DNA of 64,000 nt from positions 62,001 through 126,000 of the forward strand of contig NZ_CAJXWX010000007.1 in NCBI RefSeq assembly GCF_913062585.1, in the 5' to 3' direction. Source of the stretch: an uncultured Sphingomonas sp. (GTDB lineage Bacteria; Pseudomonadota; Alphaproteobacteria; Sphingomonadales; Sphingomonadaceae). Both the position numbers and the translations under genes were made by a program. Positions 37,345 to 45,822 of this stretch are shown here, in pieces. Under the pieces are notes generated by a model, which worked only from the letters and a program-made list of their open reading frames with translations, made no database searches and was not told where the DNA came from. The first letter of the stretch is position 1. Each line of letters begins with the position of its first letter.

Positions 37345-38358
37345 ATGGCCGACGTAAAGGTTCTGGTGGTCGATGACTCGCTGACGATGCGGGTCCTCAT
37401 CTCGGGCGCCCTGGAGCGGATCAAGGGCGTCGCGGTCGTCGGCGCCGCCGACGGCGCGGTCGAGGCCCGCGATATGGTCATCAAGCACCGTCCCGACGTG
37501 ATGACCCTGGACGTCGAAATGCCGGGCATGAGCGGCCTGGAATATCTGGCCGAGATCATGGAGGAACGGCCGATGCCGGTCATCATGTTCTCGACCCGCA
37601 CCGCCGCGGGTGCGGCCGAGTCGATCGAGGCGCTGCGGCTGGGCGCGATCGACTGTTTCCCCAAGCCCAAGGTCGCGGTCCAGTCCGAACTCGACGCCAT
37701 CATCGGCAAGCTGGGCAAGCGGATCAAGTCGGCGCGCAACGCCGATCTGAAGCGCACCTCGGCCAGCTCGCTGAGCCAGGCGCGCAAGGCCGCGCCGCCG
37801 CCGATGCACTGGAACGGTCGCGTCCTGGCGATCGGCGCGGACTCGGCCAACACCCAGGCGCTGTTCGACCTGTTCCAGACCTTCCCCGAAAACTGCCCGC
37901 CGACGCTGGTCGTGCAGCAGATGAGCCCCGGCCTGCTGACCCCGATGGTCGAGCAGCTGCGCGAACAGATCGCGCCGCGCGTCCTCGAGGCGAGCGATGG
38001 CCTGAAGGTGGAGCAGGGCACCATCTATTTCGCGCCGCAGGGCGATACCCACATGGTCATCGACAGCTGGCCGGACGCGACGATCCGCCTGCTGGCCCGC
38101 GAGCCGGTGGCGGGCGAACGCCCGTCCATCTCGCTGCTCTTCGCCTCGGTCGCGAAGGCGGCGGGCAGCAACGCCCTGGGCCTGCTGGTCGCGCTGGACG
38201 ACGAGGACGGCGCGGCGGGCCTGCGCGCGATGCTGGCGGGCGGCGCCTATGCGATCGGCCGCAACGGCACCGACTTCACCCTGTTCAAGGGCATGGCGTC
38301 GCAGCCCCTGGTAGGCGGCACCATAGCCTCGAACGTCATGAAATTGTGCGGCAAATGA
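37345..38358 (+). CDS. CheB-like protein with intact receiver and degenerate methylesterase domain
   Basis: The 337-residue protein is collinear with CheB. The receiver is complete (acid pair in VVDDSLTMR, Asp56 in MTLDVEMPG). In the esterase half the GASTGG site reads G-A-D-S-A-N (Asp166 in place of the catalytic Ser), and the VQHMP site reads V-Q-Q-M-S (Gln192 for His). Only the region of the third residue, E-D-G-A-A-G (Asp288), is kept. Two of three catalytic residues are lost, so it should not act as a methylesterase but may still be phosphorylated by CheA and bind receptors or compete with CheB. GGAAGG lies before ATG 37345. It is coupled by ATGA to the next gene. Confidence 0.85.
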   Translation: MADVKVLVVDDSLTMRVLISGALERIKGVAVVGAADGAVEARDMVIKHRPDVMTLDVEMPGMSGLEYLAEIMEERPMPVIMFSTRTAAGAAESIEALRLGAIDCFPKPKVAVQSELDAIIGKLGKRIKSARNADLKRTSASSLSQARKAAPPPMHWNGRVLAIGADSANTQALFDLFQTFPENCPPTLVVQQMSPGLLTPMVEQLREQIAPRVLEASDGLKVEQGTIYFAPQGDTHMVIDSWPDATIRLLAREPVAGERPSISLLFASVAKAAGSNALGLLVALDDEDGAAGLRAMLAGGAYAIGRNGTDFTLFKGMASQPLVGGTIASNVMKLCGK

Positions 38359-38636
38359 CGGTGCCGGGCGGGGACGGGGCGCTGGCCCGTGCACTGGCGG
38401 ACGAGCTGGTCGACCTGACCCGCTCGCTCGCCGACCTGGCCTATGAACTGGGCAGCGATCCGGGGACGCTGCGGCGTCACATGGTCAGCATCCAGTCGAT
38501 CGACCGGATCACCCAGGCGCAGCTGGCCATCGCGGAAATCCTGCGATCCGATGCGCCGGTGGCGAACCGGATCGACGGGGTCACGCTGGAGACGCTGGCC
38601 GACAGCCTGCGCAACCGGATCGGCCAGGCCGCCTGA
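38355..38636 (+). CDS. Small helical protein of unknown function at the end of the che operon
   Basis: This protein has 93 residues; I do not recognise a family. It is predicted almost entirely helical: one acidic helix (ARALADELVDLTRSLADLAYEL), a middle segment with SIDRITQAQLAIAEIL, and a last helix (LETLADSLRNRIGQA). It has no signal peptide, membrane helix or cysteine pair. ATG 38355 overlaps the stop of the degenerate CheB gene as ATGA, so the two should be made in fixed ratio. It holds a position like CheT or other small terminal che genes of alphaproteobacteria. A role as partner of the CheB-like protein or CheA is inference. Confidence 0.7.
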   Translation: MTVPGGDGALARALADELVDLTRSLADLAYELGSDPGTLRRHMVSIQSIDRITQAQLAIAEILRSDAPVANRIDGVTLETLADSLRNRIGQAA

Positions 38637-38664
38637 GTACGGGCCGCCTAAGTACGGGCCGCCT
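38627..38664. repeat. 15-bp short tandem repeat at convergent stops
   Basis: The unit GGCCGCCT(G/A)AGTACG occurs twice, and its first half a third time, across the stop codon of the small che protein and up to the stop of the convergent MarR-like gene. This is a very short repeat, probably made by slippage. Confidence 0.6.
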
Positions 38665-39158
38665 CAATCCAAAACGTTCGGATGGTCGCGCACGGTCAGG
38701 CGCTCGATCAGCGGACGCAGACCGTTCAGCCATTCCCGCACGCCCGTCCGCGTTTCCTCGCTCAGGCTCAGCAGCGCCAGGCGACGGTCGGTCGGATGCG
38801 GCGCACTTTCGAACATGCCGTTGGACACCAGCATGTTGATCCAGCGGACAGCAGTCGTCCGGGGAACGCCCGAGGCCCGGTAGCAGGCACTGGTTTCGAC
38901 CGGCCGCCCCGCCTCTTCCTCCAGGAACACGAACAGCAGCATATCGAAGGCCGGATCGGCGAACAGGTCGGCGGAAAAAAAGCCACCTATCCCCTCACGC
39001 GCGGACCGGATGATGCGACCGATAGCGGCCGGAGTGATGCGCGCCTCATTCTCGCTGCGGACCAGGGATTGGACCATCTCCAACTCGTCGCGTATGCGAC
39101 GAAGCCGGTCATCAATACCTGCCGGCACATGTTCCCCTGCATCGTAGCGGTCGCTCAT
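38664..39158 (-). CDS. MarR-like winged-helix regulator
   Basis: This is a 164-residue protein. After a helical N-terminal part comes DLFADPAFDMLLFVFLEEE, then a winged helix with recognition segment GVPRTTAVRWINMLVSNGMFE and a wing with HPTDRRLALLSLSEE. That DRR wing is typical of MarR regulators. The SADLFADPAFDMLL opening is a common form in sphingomonads. ATG 39158 has GGAGG upstream. The target is unknown: it converges on the che operon, and its neighbour upstream is a receptor gene in the same direction. Confidence 0.78.
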   Translation of the reverse strand: MSDRYDAGEHVPAGIDDRLRRIRDELEMVQSLVRSENEARITPAAIGRIIRSAREGIGGFFSADLFADPAFDMLLFVFLEEEAGRPVETSACYRASGVPRTTAVRWINMLVSNGMFESAPHPTDRRLALLSLSEETRTGVREWLNGLRPLIERLTVRDHPNVLD

Positions 39159-39415
39159 GACCTCCGCTCTCCGACCATATCATTCCCCCTGTCGTCAGAG
39201 TTTTTGCTCGCTCGACCCTCCCGAATGCTATTTCGGTTTCGCCGCGTCTCCGCAATTCTCTCGGTTAAGGGATGGCATCGAAATTAGGGTGGGTTAACCA
39301 AAAACTTAAGAATTCGATCCGCGATTCCATCCCGGATCGGACTAATCCCATCAAAAATTCGGGCTTGAAAAGGCGAACCAGGTCAGGTTCGCCCCCAGAA
39401 ACGACATGTCGGCTG
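39159..39415. other. Intergenic region upstream of the MarR-like gene
   Basis: The region is 257 bp and clearly less GC-rich than its surroundings. It must hold the promoter of the leftward MarR-like gene and the 3' end of the receptor gene. TCGATCCG (39314-39321) and CGGATCGG (39333-39340) form an imperfect inverted repeat. No gene is visible. Confidence 0.4.
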
Positions 39416-42292
39416 TCAGAAGAACAGCTTGCGGATCGACAGCCTGACCGTCCGGCCCAGCGGATCGAGATAGCCCGGCTGATAACCGATCGGAACCGTA
39501 CCGGTGGAATCGGTCACACGCTGCCGCTGGTTGAACAGATTGTCGACCGACAGACTGACCCGCGTGCCGCGCAGCCAGGGGTGCTTCTTCAGCAGGTCCA
39601 GACGCTGGCCCAGATCGGCGAACAGGCGGACGTCGACCGTGGCGAGGCTGCCGAAATTGAGCGGCTGCGGATTGCCTGGGGTGCCGCCATTGACCCGCGT
39701 GGCGCTCTGCCAGTCGCCCGAGAAACGCACGCCGACGCCATTGTTGGAATAGCCCGCCTGCGCCTCGATCTTGTGACGCGAGGTGCCGCCGCTCGACCCG
39801 ATGGCATCGCCGCGAAGAAGGTCCAGATCGGGCCCGCCATCGGCGACGATGACCCGGTCCTCGAAGGTCCAGGTGTGATAGAGCGCGAACTGCAACCGGC
39901 CGCCGCCGCGACCGCCGCCAAAGCCGCCGCCCCGGAAACCGCCGCCGGGACCACCGGGGCCAGCACCAGGGCCACCCGGACCCGCACCGGGACCGCCCGG
40001 ACCATCGGGACCGCCCTGCCCTTCGCGACGCGGACCACCCTCGCCGCCCGGTCCCCCGCGCCAGCCGGGGAAGTTCAGGCCCGCAAAGGGATTGGGACCG
40101 GTGCCTGCGCGAAACGCCTCGATCTCCTTCTGGATCTTCGACTTGATCGGGCGGGAGAAGTTGAGGCCCCAGCGCAGCTGCGACCGCTCGGTCCGCGCGA
40201 AGTTGATCGGGCGGGAATCGACGCGCAGCAGATTGCCCGCCGCATCGCGCGTGAAGCGGTCGGGGAACGCCTCCTCGATCGCGGCGGTCGGCGTCGGGAA
40301 GGACGCGATCGGGTCGTCGGTGTTGATGCGGTAATAGTTGGCGGTCAGGTTGAGGTCCCGGTCTTTCCAGGGCTTCAGCGTCAGGCCCAGCTTCATGACA
40401 TGACGGCTGTCCGCCACCAGCGCCGGGTTGCCGCCGCTCACCGCCGTGATCGTCGCGGTCGTGCCGCGCACATAGTCGAACAGCCGGACATTGGGCGTGG
40501 TGATCGTCGGATTGCCCAGCTGCTGCGCGGTCGGCGCGTCCTCCTGGTCGGTCCAGGAGGCGATGAAGCGCACACCCTCCAGCGGCGACCAGTTGGCGCC
40601 ATAGCCGATGGTGGTCAGCGTACCGAAGTCGGAGAGGTGATTGGCACCGGCATTCACGTTCAGCGACAGGTTGCCGATCGCACCCAGCACCTGGCGGTCG
40701 CGATTGGCGATGGGGACGTCCAGATTGACCTGGCCGTTGACGATGTCGCGCGACACGTCGCCGGTCTGGACCACGCCGAAGCGCGTCGAGCTGCTCGAAA
40801 AATCGCTGGTCTGGCCGCCCAGCTTGACGCTGGCCTGTACGTCGCCGGCGGGCATCGCGAAGACGCGGCCGTTGAGCAGCGCATCGACTTCGCCCGATGA
40901 CGAGGTCGATCGCGCAAAATTGCGCGACGCCATGGTCAGCATGTCCAGCGGGCCATAGGGGTTGGCGGTCGGGTCGCCCGCGTTCAACCGCGCCTGGAAG
41001 CCCGTCACGTCCAGTCCGGTATCGGTCGCCACCCGGCTTTCGGCACGGTCGTAGGAGCCGGTCACCGACCAGCGCCACTTGCCGATATCGCCGTTGAACA
41101 CCGTGCCCAGATGCGCGGTCAGCCCGGTATTGTTCTGGACCAGCGGGCCATAGGCGTCGCTCAGCCGCGTGATCGTCGCGCCGGTCGTGAAGGGCGAATA
41201 GGGATTGCCCGCAGGCAGCAGCAGATTGGCCGAGGGCAGGCCGTTCCAGCTGTTGCTCTGCGTCGTCTGCACCTCGGCGTTGAACGAGGCCGCCACCTTG
41301 GGGAAGATGTTGCGCGCATAGACGATATTGGCGTCCCATTGCCGCTGCGCCGATTGCAGCGTGCGATAGGGCGTGACGTCGGTCGACGTCGCGGGGCTGC
41401 CCGCCAGCTGCGCCAGGCTGGGCGCGGCGGAGAGCCCGGCGGGCACGCCGACCACGCTGGGGTTGCTACCGGTCAGCGCGGCCAGGCCCGGATCGGCGGT
41501 GACGATGTTGCCGCCCAGCGACGCGTTGGACGCGGGCGCGACGATGCCGCGCTCCGCCTCGGTCAGGCGCGAGCCTTCGGTATAGTCGGTATGGATGCTC
41601 AACCGCTTGTCGCGGCGGATCTGCAGCCAGTCGAGCTTGCCCTGCCCCTTGGCCGATCCCCCCTGGGTCGGCACGGTCCCGACCGCCTCGGCCGCCAGCG
41701 AGCGGAAACGCGGGCGAAGGACGAAGTTCACCACCTTCTGGTCGGCGCTATAGCCATATTTCAGCGCGACCTCTTCGGGGAAGATGTCGACGCGCTGGAT
41801 CGCCTCGGTCGGCAGGTCGCGGATTTCCTGGAAGCCCGCGATCCGGCGGCCGTTGAGCAGGATCACCGGCGATCCGCCGCGCCCGCTGGTCGTCTGCGGC
41901 GCGAGTTCGGTCAGCAGGTCGGAGACGCTCGACACGCCATAGGAGCGGATATCGGCGGGGCTCAGCTGTTGGTCGGGCGGAATGTCGCCGATGACCTTGC
42001 CGGGTTCGCGGCGCGCGGTGACGACGACATCGCCCTCGTCGCCGCTTTCCTCGTCCTCGGCGGGGGCTGGTCGCGCCGCGCCGCGCGTGCGGGTGGCGGG
42101 CGCGGTCTGCGTCCCACTTGCCGGGGCGACGGTCGGGGCACTGCCCGTCATCGGCGCAGCGGCGGCGCCGTCGCCTTGGGCGGGCGCCGGGGCCTGGGTC
42201 GTCGTCGGCGTCTGGGCGGGCGGGGTCGCCACCTGGGCCTGCGCGATCGCTGGCGTCGCGCTCGCCACCATCAAACCCGCCCAAAGCCGCAT
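39416..42292 (-). CDS. TonB-dependent receptor with Gly/Pro-rich loop
   Basis: This is a 958-residue outer-membrane receptor. A signal peptide (ending near AQAQ) is followed by a Pro/Ala/Thr-rich linker of about 75 residues, a plug (GDVVVTARRE, DLLTELAPQT, VILLNGRRIAGF) and a 22-strand-type barrel ending FRKLFF-like (IRKLFF). Around residues 740-805 the barrel carries a collagen-like stretch of Gly-Gly-Pro/Arg units before the strand LQFALYHTWTF, which would form a flexible extracellular loop. ATG 42292 follows AAGGGACGG. No transport partner gene is adjacent, so the substrate is unknown. Confidence 0.88.
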   Translation of the reverse strand: MRLWAGLMVASATPAIAQAQVATPPAQTPTTTQAPAPAQGDGAAAAPMTGSAPTVAPASGTQTAPATRTRGAARPAPAEDEESGDEGDVVVTARREPGKVIGDIPPDQQLSPADIRSYGVSSVSDLLTELAPQTTSGRGGSPVILLNGRRIAGFQEIRDLPTEAIQRVDIFPEEVALKYGYSADQKVVNFVLRPRFRSLAAEAVGTVPTQGGSAKGQGKLDWLQIRRDKRLSIHTDYTEGSRLTEAERGIVAPASNASLGGNIVTADPGLAALTGSNPSVVGVPAGLSAAPSLAQLAGSPATSTDVTPYRTLQSAQRQWDANIVYARNIFPKVAASFNAEVQTTQSNSWNGLPSANLLLPAGNPYSPFTTGATITRLSDAYGPLVQNNTGLTAHLGTVFNGDIGKWRWSVTGSYDRAESRVATDTGLDVTGFQARLNAGDPTANPYGPLDMLTMASRNFARSTSSSGEVDALLNGRVFAMPAGDVQASVKLGGQTSDFSSSSTRFGVVQTGDVSRDIVNGQVNLDVPIANRDRQVLGAIGNLSLNVNAGANHLSDFGTLTTIGYGANWSPLEGVRFIASWTDQEDAPTAQQLGNPTITTPNVRLFDYVRGTTATITAVSGGNPALVADSRHVMKLGLTLKPWKDRDLNLTANYYRINTDDPIASFPTPTAAIEEAFPDRFTRDAAGNLLRVDSRPINFARTERSQLRWGLNFSRPIKSKIQKEIEAFRAGTGPNPFAGLNFPGWRGGPGGEGGPRREGQGGPDGPGGPGAGPGGPGAGPGGPGGGFRGGGFGGGRGGGRLQFALYHTWTFEDRVIVADGGPDLDLLRGDAIGSSGGTSRHKIEAQAGYSNNGVGVRFSGDWQSATRVNGGTPGNPQPLNFGSLATVDVRLFADLGQRLDLLKKHPWLRGTRVSLSVDNLFNQRQRVTDSTGTVPIGYQPGYLDPLGRTVRLSIRKLFF

Positions 42293-42593
42293 GTCCGTCC
42301 CTTTTCCCGTTATCCGTCGGTTCGGGCGTTAGGACGCAAATGTCGCATAAATGTGCCGTCCGCGCCGACAATTGTCGTGAGGCGATGCAGGTGCGTGCGC
42401 GCCGTTTCTTTTGTCTTCGACCCCGGCGAAGGCCGGGGCCCAGGATCGAGGCTGTAGATGGCGCGCTCAACGAAGCGGGGGAGGCAATCGCGATCCGCCC
42501 GCTTTTGCCTCCCCCGCCTTGTCACTGTGCCGCCTCACCACCTTGGCAACTGGGCCCCGGCCTATGCCGGGGTCGCGCCGATGGTCGGCGAAA
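42293..42593. other. 301-bp intergenic region holding a nested palindrome
   Basis: The stretch between fpr and the receptor has no gene. It contains the receptor promoter side (42293-42418) and the inverted-repeat element at 42419-42574. Confidence 0.6.
42419..42574. repeat. Nested inverted-repeat element (REP pair)
   Basis: The 25-bp outer arms (42419-42443 and 42550-42574) match at 23 positions. Each arm is itself a palindrome of the CCCCGGC-GAAG-GCCGGGG kind. Inside is a second perfect pair, GCGGGGGAGGCAA (42475-42487) and TTGCCTCCCCCGC (42505-42517). The outer motif looks like the abundant GC-rich intergenic repeats of sphingomonads. Two REP-like copies in inverted order around a shared centre recall BIME or REP-doublet organisation. 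No transposase gene is near. Confidence 0.75.
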
Positions 42594-43406
42594 TTAGCCC
42601 GCAAACGCCTTTTCGATCACATAGGCACCCGGCTGCGCGTTCGAGCCTTCGGGGAAGCCCATCTCTTCGAACTTGGCGCCGAGCGACTTGATCATCTCCA
42701 TGCTCCCGCACATCATGATCCGGTCGGTTTCCGGGTTGAAGCCGTGCGCGCTGGGCAGCCCGGCGAACAGGCGGCCATCGTCGATCAGCGCGTCGATGCG
42801 CCCCGAGGTGTGGAACGGCTCGCGCGTGACGGTGGGCACATAGTGGAACTTCTCCTGCGCCACGTCGCCGACCAGGGGATCGTCGGCCAGCTTGGCCGCC
42901 AGCTCGTCATGAAAGGCCAGGTCGCTGACCCGGCGGACCGAGTGGACGATCACCACCTCGTCGAACATGTCATAGATGTCCGGGTCGCGCGCGACCGACA
43001 GGAAGGGGGCAAGGCCCGTGCCGGTCGACAGCATGAACAGCCGCTTGCCGGGCAGCAGCGCGTCGGCGACCAGCGTGCCGGTGGGCTTGCGGCCCAGATA
43101 GATCTGGTCGCCCGGCTGCACCTTCTGCAGCTTGCTGGTCAGCGGGCCGTCCTGGACCTTGATCGACAGGAAATCGAGCTTCTCGTCATAGGCCGGGCTG
43201 GCGACCGAATAGGCGCGCAGCAGCGGCTTGCCGTTGTCGCCCTGGAGCCCGATCATCACGAACTCGCCCGAGCGGAAGCGGAAGCTGTCGGGGCGCGACA
43301 CCGAGAAGGAGAAGAGATGCTCGTTCCAGTGGTGGACGCTCTGAACCGTCTCGACGCTCAGCGCGGTGGTCGGGCTCAGTTCGGGCAGGGCAGTATCGGT
43401 CGACAA
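42594..43406 (-). CDS. fpr: Ferredoxin-NADP reductase
   Basis: This is a flavoprotein of 270 residues. FAD binding is marked by RAYSVAS, NADP binding by LSTGTGLAPFLSVARDP, and the late CGSMEMIKSLG. The C-terminus V-I-E-K-A-F-A-G is that of the bacterial subclass with a short tail stacking on FAD. It passes electrons between NADPH and ferredoxin or flavodoxin, linked to oxidative-stress defence and iron release. The start is TTG 43406 (M-S-T-D-T) with AAGGAG upstream. It lies downstream of the siderophore receptor in the same direction. Confidence 0.93.
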   Translation of the reverse strand: MSTDTALPELSPTTALSVETVQSVHHWNEHLFSFSVSRPDSFRFRSGEFVMIGLQGDNGKPLLRAYSVASPAYDEKLDFLSIKVQDGPLTSKLQKVQPGDQIYLGRKPTGTLVADALLPGKRLFMLSTGTGLAPFLSVARDPDIYDMFDEVVIVHSVRRVSDLAFHDELAAKLADDPLVGDVAQEKFHYVPTVTREPFHTSGRIDALIDDGRLFAGLPSAHGFNPETDRIMMCGSMEMIKSLGAKFEEMGFPEGSNAQPGAYVIEKAFAG

Positions 43407-43433
43407 ACCTCAAAACTCCTTTGCGCCCCTTGC

Positions 43434-43453
43434 CCGCCGATCGGTCGGCGGGG
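43434..43453 (-). terminator. Hairpin between siderophore receptor and fpr
   Basis: CCCGCCGA (43434-43441) and TCGGCGGG (43446-43453) form an 8-bp stem with a TCGG loop downstream of the receptor stop. No T-run follows, so read-through into fpr is possible. Confidence 0.45.
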
Positions 43454-43491
43454 CGGGCGGATACGTCATATGCGAATGAATCGGGTGCGCC

Positions 43492-45744
43492 TTACCAAGA
43501 ATAGCGCAGGCTGCCTACAAAGGTCCGCGATGCCCCGTAATAGCAGCCATTGTTGAAGAAACAGCTGGTGATGTGGCGCTTGTCGAACAGATTGGCGACA
43601 TTGGCGGTCAGGCTCAGCCCCGCCATCGCCGGGCTGACCCGGCCGAGATCATAGCCGAGCATCAGGTCGGCCAGCCAGTAATCGGGCGACTGAAAGCGGC
43701 GGACAACCGTTTTTCCCGCCGCGACGGTGGTGGCGGTGCCATCCGAGTCGCCGACATAGCGGACTCCGGCGCCCAGGCTCAGCCCGCCCAGCGCGCCCGC
43801 CGTCCCCGCCTTGCCCAGGTCATAGGACAGGAAGCTCGACGCGCTCCATTGCGGGACACCTAGCGGCCGCGTGCCGGTGACACCGCTCAGCTGGTCACCG
43901 GAGCCGACCACGGGCGAGCCCTGCGTCACGCGCGGGTCGTTATAGGTCGCGGCGACCACCACGTCGAAGCCCGGCGCCACCGTGCCGCGCCCATCCAGTT
44001 CGATGCCGCGGATCGCGACTTCGCCGATCTGCACCTGCGCATTGGTCGGGATATTGCCGGTGCCCGCGCGCGGATCGGCGACCGGAACGTTGCGGCGGCG
44101 CAGGTCGAAGGCGGACAGGGTGAACAGCGCGGTCGTGCCGCGCGGCTGGTATTTCAGCCCCGCCTCATATTGGCGCCCGGTGACGGGGGTGAAGTTGCGG
44201 CCATCCCATGTGCTGCCTGTCTGCGGCTCGAAACTCTCCGAATAGCTGACAAAGGGCGAAAGGCCGATCTTGGTCTCGTAGAGCGCGCCCAGGCGCGTGG
44301 TGAAGGCGGTCTGGTTCAGCCGGGTGACGGCGCTGGTATTCAGATTCTGCGTCGTCTGGTTGTACGTGTCCCACCGCCCGCTGGCGATCAGTTGCAGGCC
44401 GCCGATCGCGATCTGGTCCTGAAGATAGACGCCGACCTGATCGCGCTTGGTGTAGTTATGCGTCTGGGTGATCGGGAAGCTCGGCAGCGGCACGCCATAG
44501 GCCGGCGCGAACAGGCTGAGGTTCGGGATGTTGAACACCGGGTTCGCATTGGTGCCGGTATAGAAGGCCTGGTAATTCTCGCCGCGATTATGCTGCCAGT
44601 CGACGCCGGCCAAAAGGGTGTGGCGGACGGGGCCGGTATCGAGCTTGCCGACCAGGTGATTGTCGACGGTGAAGGTCTGGAACGCCTCGTCCGATCCGCC
44701 GCCGCCGCGTTGCAGGGTCGAGAAGTCGCTATTGCCGCCACGCGTGACATAGCCCGAGCCATAGATCTGCCGGTAATGCAGCCCAATGGCCAGATAGCGC
44801 GCATTGGTGGTCCAGCTCAGCCGGTCGTTCAGGTCGTGGCGGAACAGGATCGTCGCCGATTTCTGGGTCCGGTCGAACGCTTCGTATGACGGCTCGGAGG
44901 TGTTGAAATCGACCGGTAGCACGCCGAACGGATTGGGCAGCGCCGAGCCATAGACCGGCACCCCGCTATAGGAGCCCGATTCGGGATCGCGTTGATAGTT
45001 CAGGATCAGGGTGACGCTGGTCGCACTGTCCGGCGCGAAGGTCAGCATGGGGCGGGCATAATAGCGGCGATTGGCGGTATATCGGATGAAGCCGTCCGAC
45101 TCCTCGGCGCCCGCGATGATGCGGAACAGCCAGCGATTATCGGCATCGAGCGGGCGATTCACGTCGATGCTGGAGCGCAGCAGCGCGTAATTGCCCGCCG
45201 CCAGTTCGATCCGTCCGCCCGCGCCCGCATAGGGCAGCTTGCTGGTCAGGTTGACGAGGCCGCCGGGCGTGCCCGAACCATAGGTGACGCCCGCCGGCCC
45301 CTTCACGACGTCGACCGATTCGACCAGATGGAAATCGACCTGCGGGCTGGCATAGACGCCGCCGAGCAGCCGCATCCCGTCCATGAAGATGCCCGGCGCG
45401 AAACCGCGCAGGTACAGCTGGTCGTAACGGGTGGCGACATTGCCGCGCTGGTTGGGTGCGACACCCGCGACATAGCCCAGCGCCTGGTTGATCGACTGCG
45501 CATTGCGGCGGGTGAGTTCCGCCTGGTCGATGACCGCGATCGTCTGGGGCGTGGCGATCAGGGGAATGTCGGTCTTGGTGCCCGACGTCCCGCTCTTCTT
45601 CTCGCGCTCGCCCTGGACGACGATCTCTTCGTTGCGCAGCTTCTGCGCGTCGTCGTCGATCGGTCGTGCCGAAGCAGGGATGGCACTCCCCAGCATGACG
45701 CTCGTGGCACATGCGACCAGCAGCGTTCCGCGAAGCCCGCGCAT
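43492..45744 (-). CDS. TonB-dependent siderophore receptor
   Basis: The protein has 750 residues. A signal peptide ending ASA, a TonB box region (EEIVVQGERE), a plug with TPQTIAVIDQAEL, YLRGFAPGIFMDGMRL and VDVVKGPAGVTYGSGTPGGLVNL, and a barrel ending LRYSW identify the ferrichrome/pyoverdine class of siderophore receptors. A plug cysteine pair is not seen; two Cys (CFFNNGC) lie in the last external loop. The Fur-like box directly upstream and the divergent DUF3649/PepSY/DUF3325 operon support iron uptake. The specific siderophore cannot be told. Confidence 0.92.
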   Translation of the reverse strand: MRGLRGTLLVACATSVMLGSAIPASARPIDDDAQKLRNEEIVVQGEREKKSGTSGTKTDIPLIATPQTIAVIDQAELTRRNAQSINQALGYVAGVAPNQRGNVATRYDQLYLRGFAPGIFMDGMRLLGGVYASPQVDFHLVESVDVVKGPAGVTYGSGTPGGLVNLTSKLPYAGAGGRIELAAGNYALLRSSIDVNRPLDADNRWLFRIIAGAEESDGFIRYTANRRYYARPMLTFAPDSATSVTLILNYQRDPESGSYSGVPVYGSALPNPFGVLPVDFNTSEPSYEAFDRTQKSATILFRHDLNDRLSWTTNARYLAIGLHYRQIYGSGYVTRGGNSDFSTLQRGGGGSDEAFQTFTVDNHLVGKLDTGPVRHTLLAGVDWQHNRGENYQAFYTGTNANPVFNIPNLSLFAPAYGVPLPSFPITQTHNYTKRDQVGVYLQDQIAIGGLQLIASGRWDTYNQTTQNLNTSAVTRLNQTAFTTRLGALYETKIGLSPFVSYSESFEPQTGSTWDGRNFTPVTGRQYEAGLKYQPRGTTALFTLSAFDLRRRNVPVADPRAGTGNIPTNAQVQIGEVAIRGIELDGRGTVAPGFDVVVAATYNDPRVTQGSPVVGSGDQLSGVTGTRPLGVPQWSASSFLSYDLGKAGTAGALGGLSLGAGVRYVGDSDGTATTVAAGKTVVRRFQSPDYWLADLMLGYDLGRVSPAMAGLSLTANVANLFDKRHITSCFFNNGCYYGASRTFVGSLRYSW

Positions 45745-45760
45745 AAAATTACTCCCTGCT

Positions 45761-45780
45761 ATTGATAGTGACTCTCAAAT
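45761..45780. promoter_or_regulatory. Fur-like box between divergent iron genes
   Basis: ATTGATAGTGACTCTCAAAT lies 16 bp from the receptor start. On the other strand it reads as the usual TTGAGA-N-n-TATCAAT form of Fur sites in proteobacteria, with symmetric TGA/TCA halves. Its place lets one repressor control both the siderophore receptor (leftward) and the DUF3649 operon (rightward). Confidence 0.75.
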
Positions 45781-45822
45781 GCTGCTAAAGCCATGTCATC
45801 ATCATGACAAGGGCCATCCCGC

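Noticed and set aside
42458..42691. Small open frame in the 42.4-kb intergenic element
   Set aside because: It is formed by the inverted repeats and runs into fpr on the opposite strand; Arg/Ser/Pro-rich with no motif.
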